A stretch of DNA of 43,507 bases. Origin: WJJR01 sp964440935 (GTDB lineage Bacteria > Zixibacteria > MSB-5A5 > WJJR01). The position numbers and the translations under genes were made by a program. The notes beneath the pieces are model-generated. The model did not search any database. It worked only from the letters and a program-made list of their open reading frames with translations, and had not been told where the DNA came from. The stretch is taken from assembly GCA_964440935.1 (NCBI GenBank), contig CAYTTY010000034.1, positions 1 to 43,507 on the forward strand. The letters run 5' to 3'. Below are positions 30,565 to 39,519 of the stretch, piece after piece. Numbering within the stretch: position 1 is the stretch's first letter; each line of letters opens with the position of its first letter.

Positions 30565-32547
30565 GTGACCGACGCGACACCCGCCGACAATCACCAGCGC
30601 ACCCGCGAACGGGTGGGGTATCTCAGCCGGCGTGATGCCACCCCCGAGACCTATCGCGCCATTGGGTTTAAGTCGGGCCTTGAAGTCCACCAGCAGCTTT
30701 TGACCTCCCGCAAGCTGTTTTGCCGCTGCCCGGCGGGGCTGTTCCAGCACGAGACCTGGGATGCCGAGGTGGTGCGGCACATGCGGCCGACGCTCTCGGA
30801 GATGGGCGAATACGACGGCACCGCGCTGATGGAAAAGAAGACGCGGAAGAACATCCTCTACCGCATCAAAGACGAGACCGCCTGCACCTACGACATCGAC
30901 GATACGCCGCCGTTCCCGATCAACCGGGAGGCGCTGGCGATTGCGGTGCGCATTTCGCTGATGCTCAAGCTGAACATCGTCGGCGAGCTGCACATCACGC
31001 GTAAGCAGTACCTCGACGGGAGCATCCCGACCGGCTTCCAGCGCACCGGGATCATTGGCATCGAGGGCGATATTCCGTTGTCGTTCGGGACGGTCCGCAT
31101 CATGCAGCTCAGCATCGAGGAGGACTCCTGCCGCGAGGTGTCGGACATCGGCCACTGGCGTACTTATACGACCGACCGTCTGGGGATGCCGCTGATCGAA
31201 ACAGTCACCTACCCCGATATGGCGATGCCCGACCAGGTCGCCGAGGCCGCGCAGTACATTCGTTTTCTCACCCGCAGTTCCGGGATGGTGCGGGTTGGCC
31301 CCGGGGCGGCGCGGCAGGATGTCAATGTCTCCGCCGAAGGCGGGACGCGGGTCGAGATCAAAGGCGTCTCGAAGATTCGCTGGATTCCGGAGCTGGTGCA
31401 TCGGGAGGCATTTCGCCAGTGGGCGCTGCTGCTGATCCGTGACGAGTTGAAGCAGCGTGATTGTACACCGGACAAATGGAGTGTTCAGACCGCCGATATT
31501 GATCCCGCGACAGTTGCCAACGGACATGAGCCGATCCGCAATGTGTCGGAGCCGGACAGCCGAGTGACGGTGATCAATCTGCCGCACTTTGCTGAACTGC
31601 TGTCATTCTTCACCCAGCCCGATCAGTGTTTTGCCGATGAGCTGTCGGGACGGGTTAAAGTGATCGCCTGTCTTGAACGTCCCAATCTGGTTCACAGCGA
31701 GTCTTTGAATGAAGCGGACCGTTTGCTGGCGTTGAAGCTGGTCGATCAGGTGCGTGATGAATTGGGTGCATCGCCTGACGATGCGCAGGCCATTATCTGG
31801 GGACCGCCCATCGATGTCGCGACGGCTGTTGAGACAATCGACGAGCGCTGCCGGATGGCGATGGAGGGCGTGCCGAACGAAACACGCAAAGGTTTCCCCG
31901 ATGGCTCGACCATATTCGAACGCGTTCTCCCCGGCCCCGACCGCATGTATCCCGACACCGATTCGCCGCCGATTCCGGTCACCGAGGAGTTCATCGCCGA
32001 CTGCGCGCGCGACCTGCCGCCGCCGGTCAGCGAGCAGACAGCGCAACTCAGGCAATGGGGCGTCCCCGAAGACACATACCCGTATCTGCTGCGCAATAAC
32101 CTGGTGACGCTGATTCGACAAATAGTCGCCGACTACAAAGCGCGGCCAAAGTTTGTCGGTGTGCTACTCGGTCACACGCTGAAACATATCGAGGGACGAT
32201 TTCCTGAAGGATCGATGACCGAGGAACGGTTGCGGGAACTGTTCGCCTTTGCGCAGAAACACAATTTCGGCGAGGATATGATTCACACGATCCTGCCGGT
32301 GCTGTACCGCAATCCACACTTGTCACCCGACGCGGTGATTCAGTTGATGGGATGGTCGGTGGTGCCATCAGAAGAGATTCACGCGCGCATCCCGCAGTTG
32401 CACGATGAATTCGAACGCATTCACACCTCCCCCGATCCCACCGCACGCACGCGGTGGATCATGGGGCAACTGCGATCCCAAGCCGTCGGAAACGTACCGT
32501 TAGCGGAGTTACGATCACATGTCGACAACGTCGCCGCCAGCGTCTGA
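30565..32547 (+). CDS. gatE: Glu-tRNA(Gln) amidotransferase subunit E (archaeal type)
   Basis: 660 aa from a GTG at 30565 with GGAGG 10 nt upstream. The first 300 residues are the GatB-like kinase/cradle domain (GFKSGLEVHQQLLTSRKLFCRCP, YIRFLTRSSGMVRVGPGAARQDVNVSAEGGTRVEIKGV). The protein is about 180 residues longer than GatB because of an AspRS-like (GAD) insertion (about 300-430: DSRVTVINLPHFAELLSFF...). The tail is the YqeY-like tRNA-binding helical domain (LVTLIRQIVADYKARPKFVGVLLGHTLKHIEG). GatE phosphorylates Glu on tRNA-Gln and transfers ammonia made by GatD. gatD overlaps its 3' end by 29 nt. GatDE is regarded as an archaeal enzyme. Confidence 0.9.
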   Translation: MTDATPADNHQRTRERVGYLSRRDATPETYRAIGFKSGLEVHQQLLTSRKLFCRCPAGLFQHETWDAEVVRHMRPTLSEMGEYDGTALMEKKTRKNILYRIKDETACTYDIDDTPPFPINREALAIAVRISLMLKLNIVGELHITRKQYLDGSIPTGFQRTGIIGIEGDIPLSFGTVRIMQLSIEEDSCREVSDIGHWRTYTTDRLGMPLIETVTYPDMAMPDQVAEAAQYIRFLTRSSGMVRVGPGAARQDVNVSAEGGTRVEIKGVSKIRWIPELVHREAFRQWALLLIRDELKQRDCTPDKWSVQTADIDPATVANGHEPIRNVSEPDSRVTVINLPHFAELLSFFTQPDQCFADELSGRVKVIACLERPNLVHSESLNEADRLLALKLVDQVRDELGASPDDAQAIIWGPPIDVATAVETIDERCRMAMEGVPNETRKGFPDGSTIFERVLPGPDRMYPDTDSPPIPVTEEFIADCARDLPPPVSEQTAQLRQWGVPEDTYPYLLRNNLVTLIRQIVADYKARPKFVGVLLGHTLKHIEGRFPEGSMTEERLRELFAFAQKHNFGEDMIHTILPVLYRNPHLSPDAVIQLMGWSVVPSEEIHARIPQLHDEFERIHTSPDPTARTRWIMGQLRSQAVGNVPLAELRSHVDNVAASV

Positions 32548-33922
32548 AAACACCTACGGATACAAGGGCAACGCACTCGCTGCACTGAAGCGTTTCGGTG
32601 CACGGGTGTGGGGGCAGGCGCGTATCAGCACGACACGTGGAGACTTTGAGGGCATCATCCTGCCGCGTTCCGAAAACGATGACGACAAACACATCGTGTT
32701 GAAACTCATCACCGGTTACAACGTCGGAATTGCAACGCACACCATCAACGCCATCGAAGAAACCGGCTACAAAGAAGCACACTACCAGATTCCCGAACGC
32801 GAATTCCCCTACGCCGAGGGCAAACCGAATATCAAATTGTTGGGCACGGGTGGTACAATCGCCTCGCGTCTCGATTATCGCACCGGTGCTGTCATCCCCG
32901 CATTCTCACCAGGCGAATTGTATGGCGCCGTGCCCGAGCTGGCTGACATCTGCAATTTGAGCACGGAAAAGTTGTTCGCCGTTTTCTCAGAGAACATGGG
33001 ACCGGAGCAGTACACGAAGCTCGCGGTTGCCATTGGCGAGGAAATCAAGAACGGGATTGATGGTATTGTCGTCGGGCACGGCACCGACACGATGCATCAC
33101 ACCGCGTCGGCGCTGGCATTTATGGTGCAGAAACCGCCGGTGCCGATTGTGCTCGTGGGCTCGCAACGATCGTCCGATCGTCCGTCGTCCGATGCCGCAC
33201 TCAACCTGATTCACGCTACGAAGACCGCCGCCGAATCGGACATTGCCGAAGTCATGGTCAGCATGTTCGGACCGACATCGGATGAATACGGTTTGCTGCA
33301 CACCGGGACGCGCGTGCGTAAAATGCATTCGTCGTATCGCTCCACCTTCCGTACGATTGGCGATGTGCCGCTGGCGATGGTCGATAACGATGGTTTCAAA
33401 CCGCTGAAGACCGATTACAACCGTCGCCGAAAAGACCGTGACGTCATCATCAAACCGTATTTCGAAGAGCGGGTTGCGCTGATCTATTACTACCCCAATA
33501 TGCATCCCGATATCATCGATTCACTGATCGACAACGGTTATCGTGGGATTGTCATAGCCGGCACCGGACTGGGTCATGTCAACAAGCCGGTCTATCCGGC
33601 GGTGCGTCGCGCACGCGATGCGGGTGTGGCGATCTACATGACGGTGCAGACACTGTGGGGCTATGTGCACATGTCGGTCTATGACACCGGACGCGACCTG
33701 ATGGCAATGGGCATTGTTCCGCTGGCGAACATGCTGCCCGAAGTCGCGTATGTCAAACTGGGCTGGGCACTCGGCCAAACTCGTAATCTCGAAACAGTCA
33801 AAGAGCTGATGCTCACTCCCATTTGCCGCGAAACCACCGACCGCGAACCATACAACGGCTACCTCGTTTTCCAGGGCGGTATCCCCGAGGTCGAGACGTT
33901 TTTGCATAAGATACATAAGTAG
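32519..33922 (+). CDS. gatD: Glu-tRNA(Gln) amidotransferase subunit D (asparaginase-like)
   Basis: 467 aa. The N-terminal 85 residues are the GatD-specific domain (GARVWGQARISTTRGDFEGIILPRSENDDDKHIVLKLITGYNVGIA). Then comes an L-asparaginase fold with catalytic threonines in LLGTGGTIASR and VVGHGTDTMHHTASAL and the conserved S-Q-R-S-S-D-R-P-S-S-D-A. It releases ammonia from glutamine or asparagine for GatE. The overlap with gatE (29 nt) implies coupled translation. The N-terminal domain separates it from ordinary AnsA asparaginases. Confidence 0.92.
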   Translation: MSTTSPPASENTYGYKGNALAALKRFGARVWGQARISTTRGDFEGIILPRSENDDDKHIVLKLITGYNVGIATHTINAIEETGYKEAHYQIPEREFPYAEGKPNIKLLGTGGTIASRLDYRTGAVIPAFSPGELYGAVPELADICNLSTEKLFAVFSENMGPEQYTKLAVAIGEEIKNGIDGIVVGHGTDTMHHTASALAFMVQKPPVPIVLVGSQRSSDRPSSDAALNLIHATKTAAESDIAEVMVSMFGPTSDEYGLLHTGTRVRKMHSSYRSTFRTIGDVPLAMVDNDGFKPLKTDYNRRRKDRDVIIKPYFEERVALIYYYPNMHPDIIDSLIDNGYRGIVIAGTGLGHVNKPVYPAVRRARDAGVAIYMTVQTLWGYVHMSVYDTGRDLMAMGIVPLANMLPEVAYVKLGWALGQTRNLETVKELMLTPICRETTDREPYNGYLVFQGGIPEVETFLHKIHK

Positions 33923-34053
33923 AGGTAGGCCTGACGAGACTGTTGAACAAGTGAGTCATTTCGCCGAATGTGCAGACAGCGAGAGGCTGTCCCGCTAGTC
34001 GCAAGTGCAGGCTCACATTCGTGCGCTCCGATGGCACGTCTTCTCACACTCAC

Positions 34054-34082
34054 AGCCCGCTTCGAGCGGGCTTGTTGTATTC
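34054..34082 (+). terminator. Intrinsic terminator downstream of gatED
   Basis: AGCCCGCT-TCG-AGCGGGCT, an 8-bp stem followed by TGTTGTATT. It lies 131 nt past the gatD stop. Confidence 0.65.
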
Positions 34083-34085
34083 TAA

Positions 34086-34105
34086 CACCCGGCTTTAGCC
34101 GGGTG
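34086..34105 (-). terminator. Hairpin with adjacent A8 tract
   Basis: CACCCGGC-TTTA-GCCGGGTG is followed on the plus strand by eight A residues. On the minus strand the T-run precedes the stem, so it does not make a textbook terminator in either direction, though it may still punctuate transcription. Confidence 0.4.
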
Positions 34106-34177
34106 AAAAAAAACGAGGCCACCACAACCCTCGACCCAAAACCATTTTAACGGTTTTTGCGACCTCCGGTGATCAAC

Positions 34178-34222
34178 CCACCCTAACCATTCACCGACTT
34201 TGTCGGTGAATGGTTAGGGTGG
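34178..34222. repeat. Perfect 21-bp palindrome with TTT loop
   Basis: Arms 34178-34198 and 34202-34222 are exact inverted copies (outer end CCACCCTAACC, inner end CACCGAC). Such a long perfect cruciform in non-coding DNA is unusual for this window. Confidence 0.9.
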
Positions 34223-34350
34223 AGCACCCCGCTGTCGTCCCTTCGGGGCTCAGGGGATCATGCATTCTGAGGCGCTGGACGAATCTGAAGGGTCATCAGA
34301 CAAGAATTCGCGTCAGAGCTTCCCCCAATACTGGCAGTACAGAACAGTCC

Positions 34351-35079
34351 TCACTTTGGCCGCAACGGCCGGATCACCAACTCCGATACCCACGCATTCG
34401 GATTGGTTTCACAGAGAGAAACAATGGCCTCGGCAACTTCCCATGGGGAGAGCTTGCCGATAGCGGATTCGGCGCGATCTTCGTCTTGCGGGTCACGGCC
34501 GCCGAAATGAGTGTCGGTGGAGCCCGGAAAGGCAGAACAGACCAAAACGCCGTCGTTGCGCAATTCCAAGCCAAGCGACTCGGACAATCCGCGCAGTCCA
34601 AACTTCGACGCACAGTAGGCGCCCATGTTGGCGATGCCGTTGCGTGCCGCGCCGCTGAGCACATTGATGATGCGTCCCTGTTTGTTCTGCTTCATGATTG
34701 GAATCACGGCGCGCGACAGCAAAAATGGACCGGTGAGATTGGTGTCGATGGTGGTCTGCCAGTCTTTGAGTTGATACGACTCAATCGCACCCGAAATCCC
34801 CAGGCCGGCGTTGTTGATCAGTATGTCGATCGTCTCGAGCTGCGCATGAACGTCCTCAATCGTGCGCTTCACGGACCACTCTTCCCGCACATCACAGCAC
34901 AAGAAAAATGCCTCGCCCCCGTCGGCGGTGATACGATCGACGACCGCATGCAGTGCCTGTTCATCACGACCGAGGCACGCGACACGCGCACCGCGTGAGG
35001 CCATTCGGATGGCCGTGGCACGCCCAATCCCGCGTGACGCTCCTGTCACAACAACAGCTTTACCATGTAATGAATGCAT
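34351..35079 (-). CDS. Short-chain dehydrogenase/reductase (SDR)
   Basis: 242 aa from the ATG at 35079. The NAD(P) motif is V-T-G-A-S-R-G-I-G (about 10-18), with NNAG (about 90-93) and catalytic Ser...Y-x3-K as LSGAARNGIANMGAYCASKFG. Arginine in the glycine loop (SRG) and C-L-G-R-D after strand 2 suggest NADPH. Classical SDR length; substrate unknown. It follows the methyltransferase gene by 14 nt, so the two are co-transcribed. Confidence 0.92.
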   Translation of the reverse strand: MHSLHGKAVVVTGASRGIGRATAIRMASRGARVACLGRDEQALHAVVDRITADGGEAFFLCCDVREEWSVKRTIEDVHAQLETIDILINNAGLGISGAIESYQLKDWQTTIDTNLTGPFLLSRAVIPIMKQNKQGRIINVLSGAARNGIANMGAYCASKFGLRGLSESLGLELRNDGVLVCSAFPGSTDTHFGGRDPQDEDRAESAIGKLSPWEVAEAIVSLCETNPNAWVSELVIRPLRPK

Positions 35080-35093
35080 ACGTGTTAGCCCTC

Positions 35094-35885
35094 TCACCGC
35101 TTGCGCAACACCGGGATCATGCGCCATGCCTTGTCGCTGTTGTCCAACGGTTGATCGGGGTCGAGTGCGCCCAGCCAGGCAACGTCCTCGAACACGCCCG
35201 ATTGCGCAATCAACAGTTTCAACTCTTGATGCGTGTGAATGCGGTCGATGTTGGTGAAGTCGTGTGAGGTTTTCTGCCCATTTCGGATAATGTCCATGTG
35301 CACGTGACTTTTGGCGATCTGCGTGATCGGGTCGAATTCCTCGTCGACACCCCAGTGGGTATGCACGGTAACGCCGCCGCGCACGATCTCCCATTCGTTC
35401 TTGGCCGAGACACCGGTATTGAACCCGTCGCGCGGGTGATTCGCTTCAAACAGGTACAGCCCGTCATCGGACAAATTGCGCGCAACAGTTCGCAGGTGCT
35501 GAATCATATCGTCATTGGAGAGCAGATAATGAATCGATGCGATTGCGCAGAAAGCCAGATCAACCGGCTGTGGCAGGGTAAAATCGCGCATGTCCGCCTG
35601 AATGAATGTCGCGCTTGAACCGTGGCTGGCGGACTTCGTTTGCGCGTATTCGATCATCGACGGGTTGACATCGATACCGACCGAGCGCAGACCGCGGAGA
35701 GCATAGTGAATCGCGTGATACCCCGGCCCGCAACCGATATCGACGAACGATTGTGGTTTGCCGCCGCGATGTGTTACGCAGATCGCATCGAGGGCATCGC
35801 ATTCTTGATCCAGATCACGGAAGTCGAAGGCGATATCGTACGCCTCCGCCCGGCTGTAATAATCGAACTCGCTACCATCCGGCAT
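35094..35885 (-). CDS. Class I SAM-dependent methyltransferase
   Basis: 263 aa. SAM motif I is F-V-D-I-G-C-G-P-G-Y-H (about 47-57). An acidic ribose binder follows (S-V-G-I-D-V-N-P-S-M), with motif IV-like A-D-M-R-D-F near 97 and P-V-D-L-A-F-C. The N-terminal SEFDYYSRAEAYDIAFDFRDLD is typical of small-molecule methyltransferases with a lid helix. The substrate is unknown. It lies between the MATE pump gene (20 nt) and the SDR gene (14 nt), an arrangement that could belong to modification and export of a small compound. Confidence 0.88.
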   Translation of the reverse strand: MPDGSEFDYYSRAEAYDIAFDFRDLDQECDALDAICVTHRGGKPQSFVDIGCGPGYHAIHYALRGLRSVGIDVNPSMIEYAQTKSASHGSSATFIQADMRDFTLPQPVDLAFCAIASIHYLLSNDDMIQHLRTVARNLSDDGLYLFEANHPRDGFNTGVSAKNEWEIVRGGVTVHTHWGVDEEFDPITQIAKSHVHMDIIRNGQKTSHDFTNIDRIHTHQELKLLIAQSGVFEDVAWLGALDPDQPLDNSDKAWRMIPVLRKR

Positions 35886-35905
35886 TTGTCTCTCCCGACC
35901 AGAGT

Positions 35906-37297
35906 CTATCCACCCGCCTCCCGGCTAATCACCACCGACGGCGGCTTTGGCGCGACGCGGACCTTATCGCCTAAGCGGAACTCTATCCTCTTGAACTTCC
36001 ATGAAATCAGGCTACCGCGCACGAGCCAGTCAACAAACATCATCCACCATACGCCCATCAATCCAAATCCGAGGATATAGCCAAACAGATAGGCAAATGG
36101 CAGCCGCACCAGCCAGCCACCGATCAACGGCATCGTCATCACCCATCGGGTCTCCCCCGCCCCGCGCAAGGCACCGGCAATGGTCAGAGCGAATGCCAAC
36201 GGCACCTGAATACAGGCGGCCACGGTACAGAACCGGATGCCGTAGGCAATTACCTCGGGATCGGAGGTAAACAGGCGCATCCATTCCTCGGCAAAGAAAT
36301 AGTACGTGAGCCCGAGAATGCTCATGAATCCGGCCGACATCCACGCAGTGGTCCAACCTGCTTTCCGAGCGCCATCCGGATCGTTGGCCCCGAGACGTTG
36401 CCCGACGGCGGTGGTCGCGGCTTGCCCAAAACCCAGCGCCGGCAGGAAGGCAAACGCTTCCATGTCGATCCCGATACGGTGCGCCGCGAAGGCGGCCGTA
36501 CCGAATCCGGTCAACAATCGCGTGTAGAATCCCTGCATGCCATTAACAATCAGGCGTTCGGCGACCGTCGGACCACCGAGCCGCATCACCGCTCGGATGG
36601 CGCCGAGTGAAAATCGCCGGATTCCCGGCTGCCACAGTCCGCGACGGGCGGCAATCGTTGCGAGCACCACGGTGCCGAGCATTTCCGACACACCGAGACT
36701 CCAGGCCGCCCCGGCCACGCCCTGCTCGGGGAATCCGAATTCGCCAAAGATCGTCACATATGAGATGAACACATGGCAGGCGTTGACTCCAAGCGTCACA
36801 TAGAGGGGTGTACGCGAATCGCCGGCGCCTTGGAAGATCGAGGAAAAGACATAAAACAGTCCGGAGAAGATGAAGACGAGGTAGTAGATCTGAAGATACT
36901 TAAGAGCATGGACCGTCATGGCCTCATTGGCTCCCATCAGCCGGCACAGCAGCGGTGAGATCAGCCAGAGGATGACAGCCACCAAGACGGCAATCACCGA
37001 TGAGATGACCACTACGGCTCGTGCGACTTTCAGACGTCGCTCCGGCTCCTGCGCGCCGGTGTGATAGGCAATCAGGATCTGACCGCCCACACCCATACCG
37101 CGCATCACCGCCATGGAGAGGAATAATGGGATTTGGGCAATGCCCAGGCCGGCGAGCGGGGCGGCGCCGAGCCGCCCAACCATCGCCGTATCGACGATCA
37201 CCGCGCCGCGCAGCAGGAGATTTGTGCCGGCGATCGGCCACGCCAATCGCCAGATCTCCTTCCACAACGTCAAACGGGCCTCGCCAATCCGCAGCAT
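35906..37297 (-). CDS. MATE family efflux transporter
   Basis: 463 aa from the ATG at 37297, the usual MATE length; no clear RBS. Twelve hydrophobic segments in two six-helix halves. Half 1 starts EIWRLAWPIAGTNLLLRGAVIVDTAMVGRLGAAPLAGLGIA, and half 2 starts AVMRLGGPTVAERLIVNGMQGFYTRLLTGFGTAAFAAHRIG with FLPALGFGQAATTAVGQRLGA. MATE proteins expel drugs or metabolites in exchange for Na+ or H+. It is probably the first gene of a MATE > methyltransferase > SDR operon. Confidence 0.93.
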   Translation of the reverse strand: MLRIGEARLTLWKEIWRLAWPIAGTNLLLRGAVIVDTAMVGRLGAAPLAGLGIAQIPLFLSMAVMRGMGVGGQILIAYHTGAQEPERRLKVARAVVVISSVIAVLVAVILWLISPLLCRLMGANEAMTVHALKYLQIYYLVFIFSGLFYVFSSIFQGAGDSRTPLYVTLGVNACHVFISYVTIFGEFGFPEQGVAGAAWSLGVSEMLGTVVLATIAARRGLWQPGIRRFSLGAIRAVMRLGGPTVAERLIVNGMQGFYTRLLTGFGTAAFAAHRIGIDMEAFAFLPALGFGQAATTAVGQRLGANDPDGARKAGWTTAWMSAGFMSILGLTYYFFAEEWMRLFTSDPEVIAYGIRFCTVAACIQVPLAFALTIAGALRGAGETRWVMTMPLIGGWLVRLPFAYLFGYILGFGLMGVWWMMFVDWLVRGSLISWKFKRIEFRLGDKVRVAPKPPSVVISREAGG

Positions 37298-37408
37298 AGG
37301 CCAATGGTACGCAATTCCCGTCGAAACTGCATGACCGCCGATTGGTCGTTTGGAGTTTTGACAATTCAGCATCCTCAAGGCCATATTGCCAGCTTTGGTG
37401 GACCTGCG

Positions 37409-38227
37409 ATGACTACAACCCCGACCGGAACCCTCAATTGGCAGCCCTTGTCCAAACGCAAGTTGTCGGCGTGGAGTAAGTTGACGACACGGAAGGGGCG
37501 CGAACCCGCTCACCAGATCATCGTAGAGGGAGTCCGCTCAATCAGAGAAGCGCTCGACACGGGTTGTTCAATTGTGGGAATCGTGGCCGTCGAGCCTGAG
37601 GGCACCAGCGCCACAGAGCAGTCTTTGAACCATGCGATCCAACCGGATATCCTGCACTACTCCACCGATAGAAACTCATTTGCGAAGCTCTCCGGCACTG
37701 TCCACAGTGCGGGCGTCGTAGCAATCGTCAACTGGTCCCCGGGTACAATCGATGAACTGGCGGGCGAGAATCCCCGGCGGGTGCTGTTTTGCGATGCGAT
37801 TTCCGATCCCGGCAATCTTGGCACCTTGATTCGGACGGCTGCGGGATTGGGGGTGAACATTGTCGTAATCGGGAAAAGCTCGGTCGACGTGACCAACGCC
37901 AAAGTCGTCCGCTCGACCGCTGGTGCGCTCTTTCGAATTCCTGTATATGCCGATGTCGGCGTCGTCGATTTCCTGGAGCTGTCACAGCGCTGGGGACTGC
38001 ACATTGTCCTGGCCGATCCCCAGGGATCGAGTGAGCTCGCAGGACCCGTATCGGAGGGATGGGTGGCGGTGATCGGCGGGGAAACCGAGGGGTTGAACAG
38101 CGCCTGGCCTCGGAATGGTGTGTCGCGTTTGACAATCGCGATGCATCATGGGGTTGAGTCGCTGAATGCATCGGTGGCCGGGGCCCTGTTGATGGATCGG
38201 CTGTGTCACAAAGAAGGAACCTGCTAA
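37409..38227 (+). CDS. TrmH/SpoU-family 2'-O-ribose RNA methyltransferase
   Basis: 272 aa from the ATG at 37409; codons farther upstream stay open but cross the divergent MATE gene. The N-terminal substrate-binding domain (HQIIVEGVRSIREALDTG) leads to a SPOUT knot with motif 1 RVLFCDAISDPGNLGTLIRTAAGLG, motif 2 VAVIGGETEGLN and motif 3 LTIAMHHGVESLNASVAGALL. These are the conserved SpoU motifs for SAM binding in the trefoil knot. The target nucleotide in rRNA or tRNA is unknown. Confidence 0.93.
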   Translation: MTTTPTGTLNWQPLSKRKLSAWSKLTTRKGREPAHQIIVEGVRSIREALDTGCSIVGIVAVEPEGTSATEQSLNHAIQPDILHYSTDRNSFAKLSGTVHSAGVVAIVNWSPGTIDELAGENPRRVLFCDAISDPGNLGTLIRTAAGLGVNIVVIGKSSVDVTNAKVVRSTAGALFRIPVYADVGVVDFLELSQRWGLHIVLADPQGSSELAGPVSEGWVAVIGGETEGLNSAWPRNGVSRLTIAMHHGVESLNASVAGALLMDRLCHKEGTC

Positions 38228-38268
38228 TGGTGCCGTCCGTATTTTGACAAGGCGAACAGGAGCAGATA

Positions 38269-39366
38269 ATGAGAGTCATGGCCAGACATTCGAAACTGCG
38301 ACCCGTCATCGGTGTGAGCCTCACGGCGACAATCATCCTGTGCCTGTATATGTCCGAGTCGTTGGCCGTATCGAGTTCAGACCGCGTGCAGACATTGGGC
38401 GGCGGGCGATATCTGGTTGCCGAAACGCAGACGGTTGGGTCTGACGGCATCAATGGGATTCGCCTGACCGGACCACCGAATCTCGGTGGCCAGGTGATCG
38501 TCAATGTTGAGACCACTGATTCCGTCATGATCGAGATCAACAAGATCCTGAGGGTTGGGTCCGCCCAAATCGCCGAGGAACTGGACAAGGAAATCGAACT
38601 GCTGATCCGTCCGGTGGGATCGGTGATAGGAATCGACGTGCAGACACCACGCGGCGCGCGTTGGGAGGGCACCGACTGGGGTGTGCGACTGGAACTGATT
38701 CTGACAATCCCCAAGGGGTGGAATCTCGATTTTGATACGCGGCACTTCGAATTCGATCTGAACGGCCCGTTCCAGGATGTCAGTGTCCGCACCGAGTTTG
38801 GTCGTGTCAATGTTGCGGATGTCTCTCGCCAGGTTGACATCAGAGGCAACTATACCGGTATCGAACTCGAAAACGTGCGTGGGCGCATCAGTGCCCGCAC
38901 CGCCTACTCTGATCTGACCGTGCGCCATGCGATCCCTGCGGCCGATAAACCCGTGGAATTGTCGAATTCGTTTGGACCGATTGTGGTTGATGAATTGGTC
39001 GGCGCTCTGCTGATTGAAACCGAGTCGGCGCCCATTACATTAGACGAGATTTCACTCGTCGGTGCGACATCACGCGTGTACGGCGACAATTCGAGCATTG
39101 AGATGACGGTCAACGAATTCGGCCGTGCGCGATTGGAGATTCAGACAAGTCATTCGCCTATCAAGTTGGTGGTCCCCGAACATCTGTCGGCCCGCCTGAG
39201 TCTGACCGTAGGACAAGGCGGTGCAATCCACACCGAAGGACTGTCTATTCAGACCCATCGCAATCTGTTGAGCCAACGCCGCGTGGAGGGTGTCTGTGGG
39301 GCCGGTGATGGCTTGATCGATATCAATGGCGCGGGGGCGGCCATGATCAATCTGGTCGGCCGGTAA
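38269..39366 (+). CDS. Exported DUF4097-like beta-repeat protein
   Basis: 365 aa with AGGAG before the ATG. A signal sequence at about 12-34 (VIGVSLTATIILCLYMSESLAVS) is followed by repeated short strands: VSVRTEFGRVNVADVSRQVDIRGNYTGIELENVRGRISARTAYSDLTVRHA. This alternating pattern is that of DUF4097/adhesin-like beta-solenoids. It is probably a periplasmic or surface protein. It lies 42 nt behind the RNA methyltransferase gene on the same strand. Confidence 0.75.
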   Translation: MRVMARHSKLRPVIGVSLTATIILCLYMSESLAVSSSDRVQTLGGGRYLVAETQTVGSDGINGIRLTGPPNLGGQVIVNVETTDSVMIEINKILRVGSAQIAEELDKEIELLIRPVGSVIGIDVQTPRGARWEGTDWGVRLELILTIPKGWNLDFDTRHFEFDLNGPFQDVSVRTEFGRVNVADVSRQVDIRGNYTGIELENVRGRISARTAYSDLTVRHAIPAADKPVELSNSFGPIVVDELVGALLIETESAPITLDEISLVGATSRVYGDNSSIEMTVNEFGRARLEIQTSHSPIKLVVPEHLSARLSLTVGQGGAIHTEGLSIQTHRNLLSQRRVEGVCGAGDGLIDINGAGAAMINLVGR

Positions 39367-39519
39367 TGTTCAATAGGTCTCTCCCCACCGTAAACGACTC
39401 GCAAAGGCTTGCCCACTCCACATCGACTGCTATCTTCCCTTCACTGAAGGGGGTAATACTTCAGGGGGGAGCAGGCGACACTATACAGTAGAAAGACGTT
39501 GCACGCATGGAGGCGTCGC

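Larger units (their letters stand above)
33923..34350. other. 428-bp gap of stacked hairpins behind gatD
   Basis: No gene. It contains an outer inverted repeat CGAATGTG/CACATTCG (33965-33972 with 34014-34021) enclosing GACAGC/GCTGTC, then the hairpins listed at 34054, 34086 and 34178. It separates the convergent gatD and SDR genes. Confidence 0.65.
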
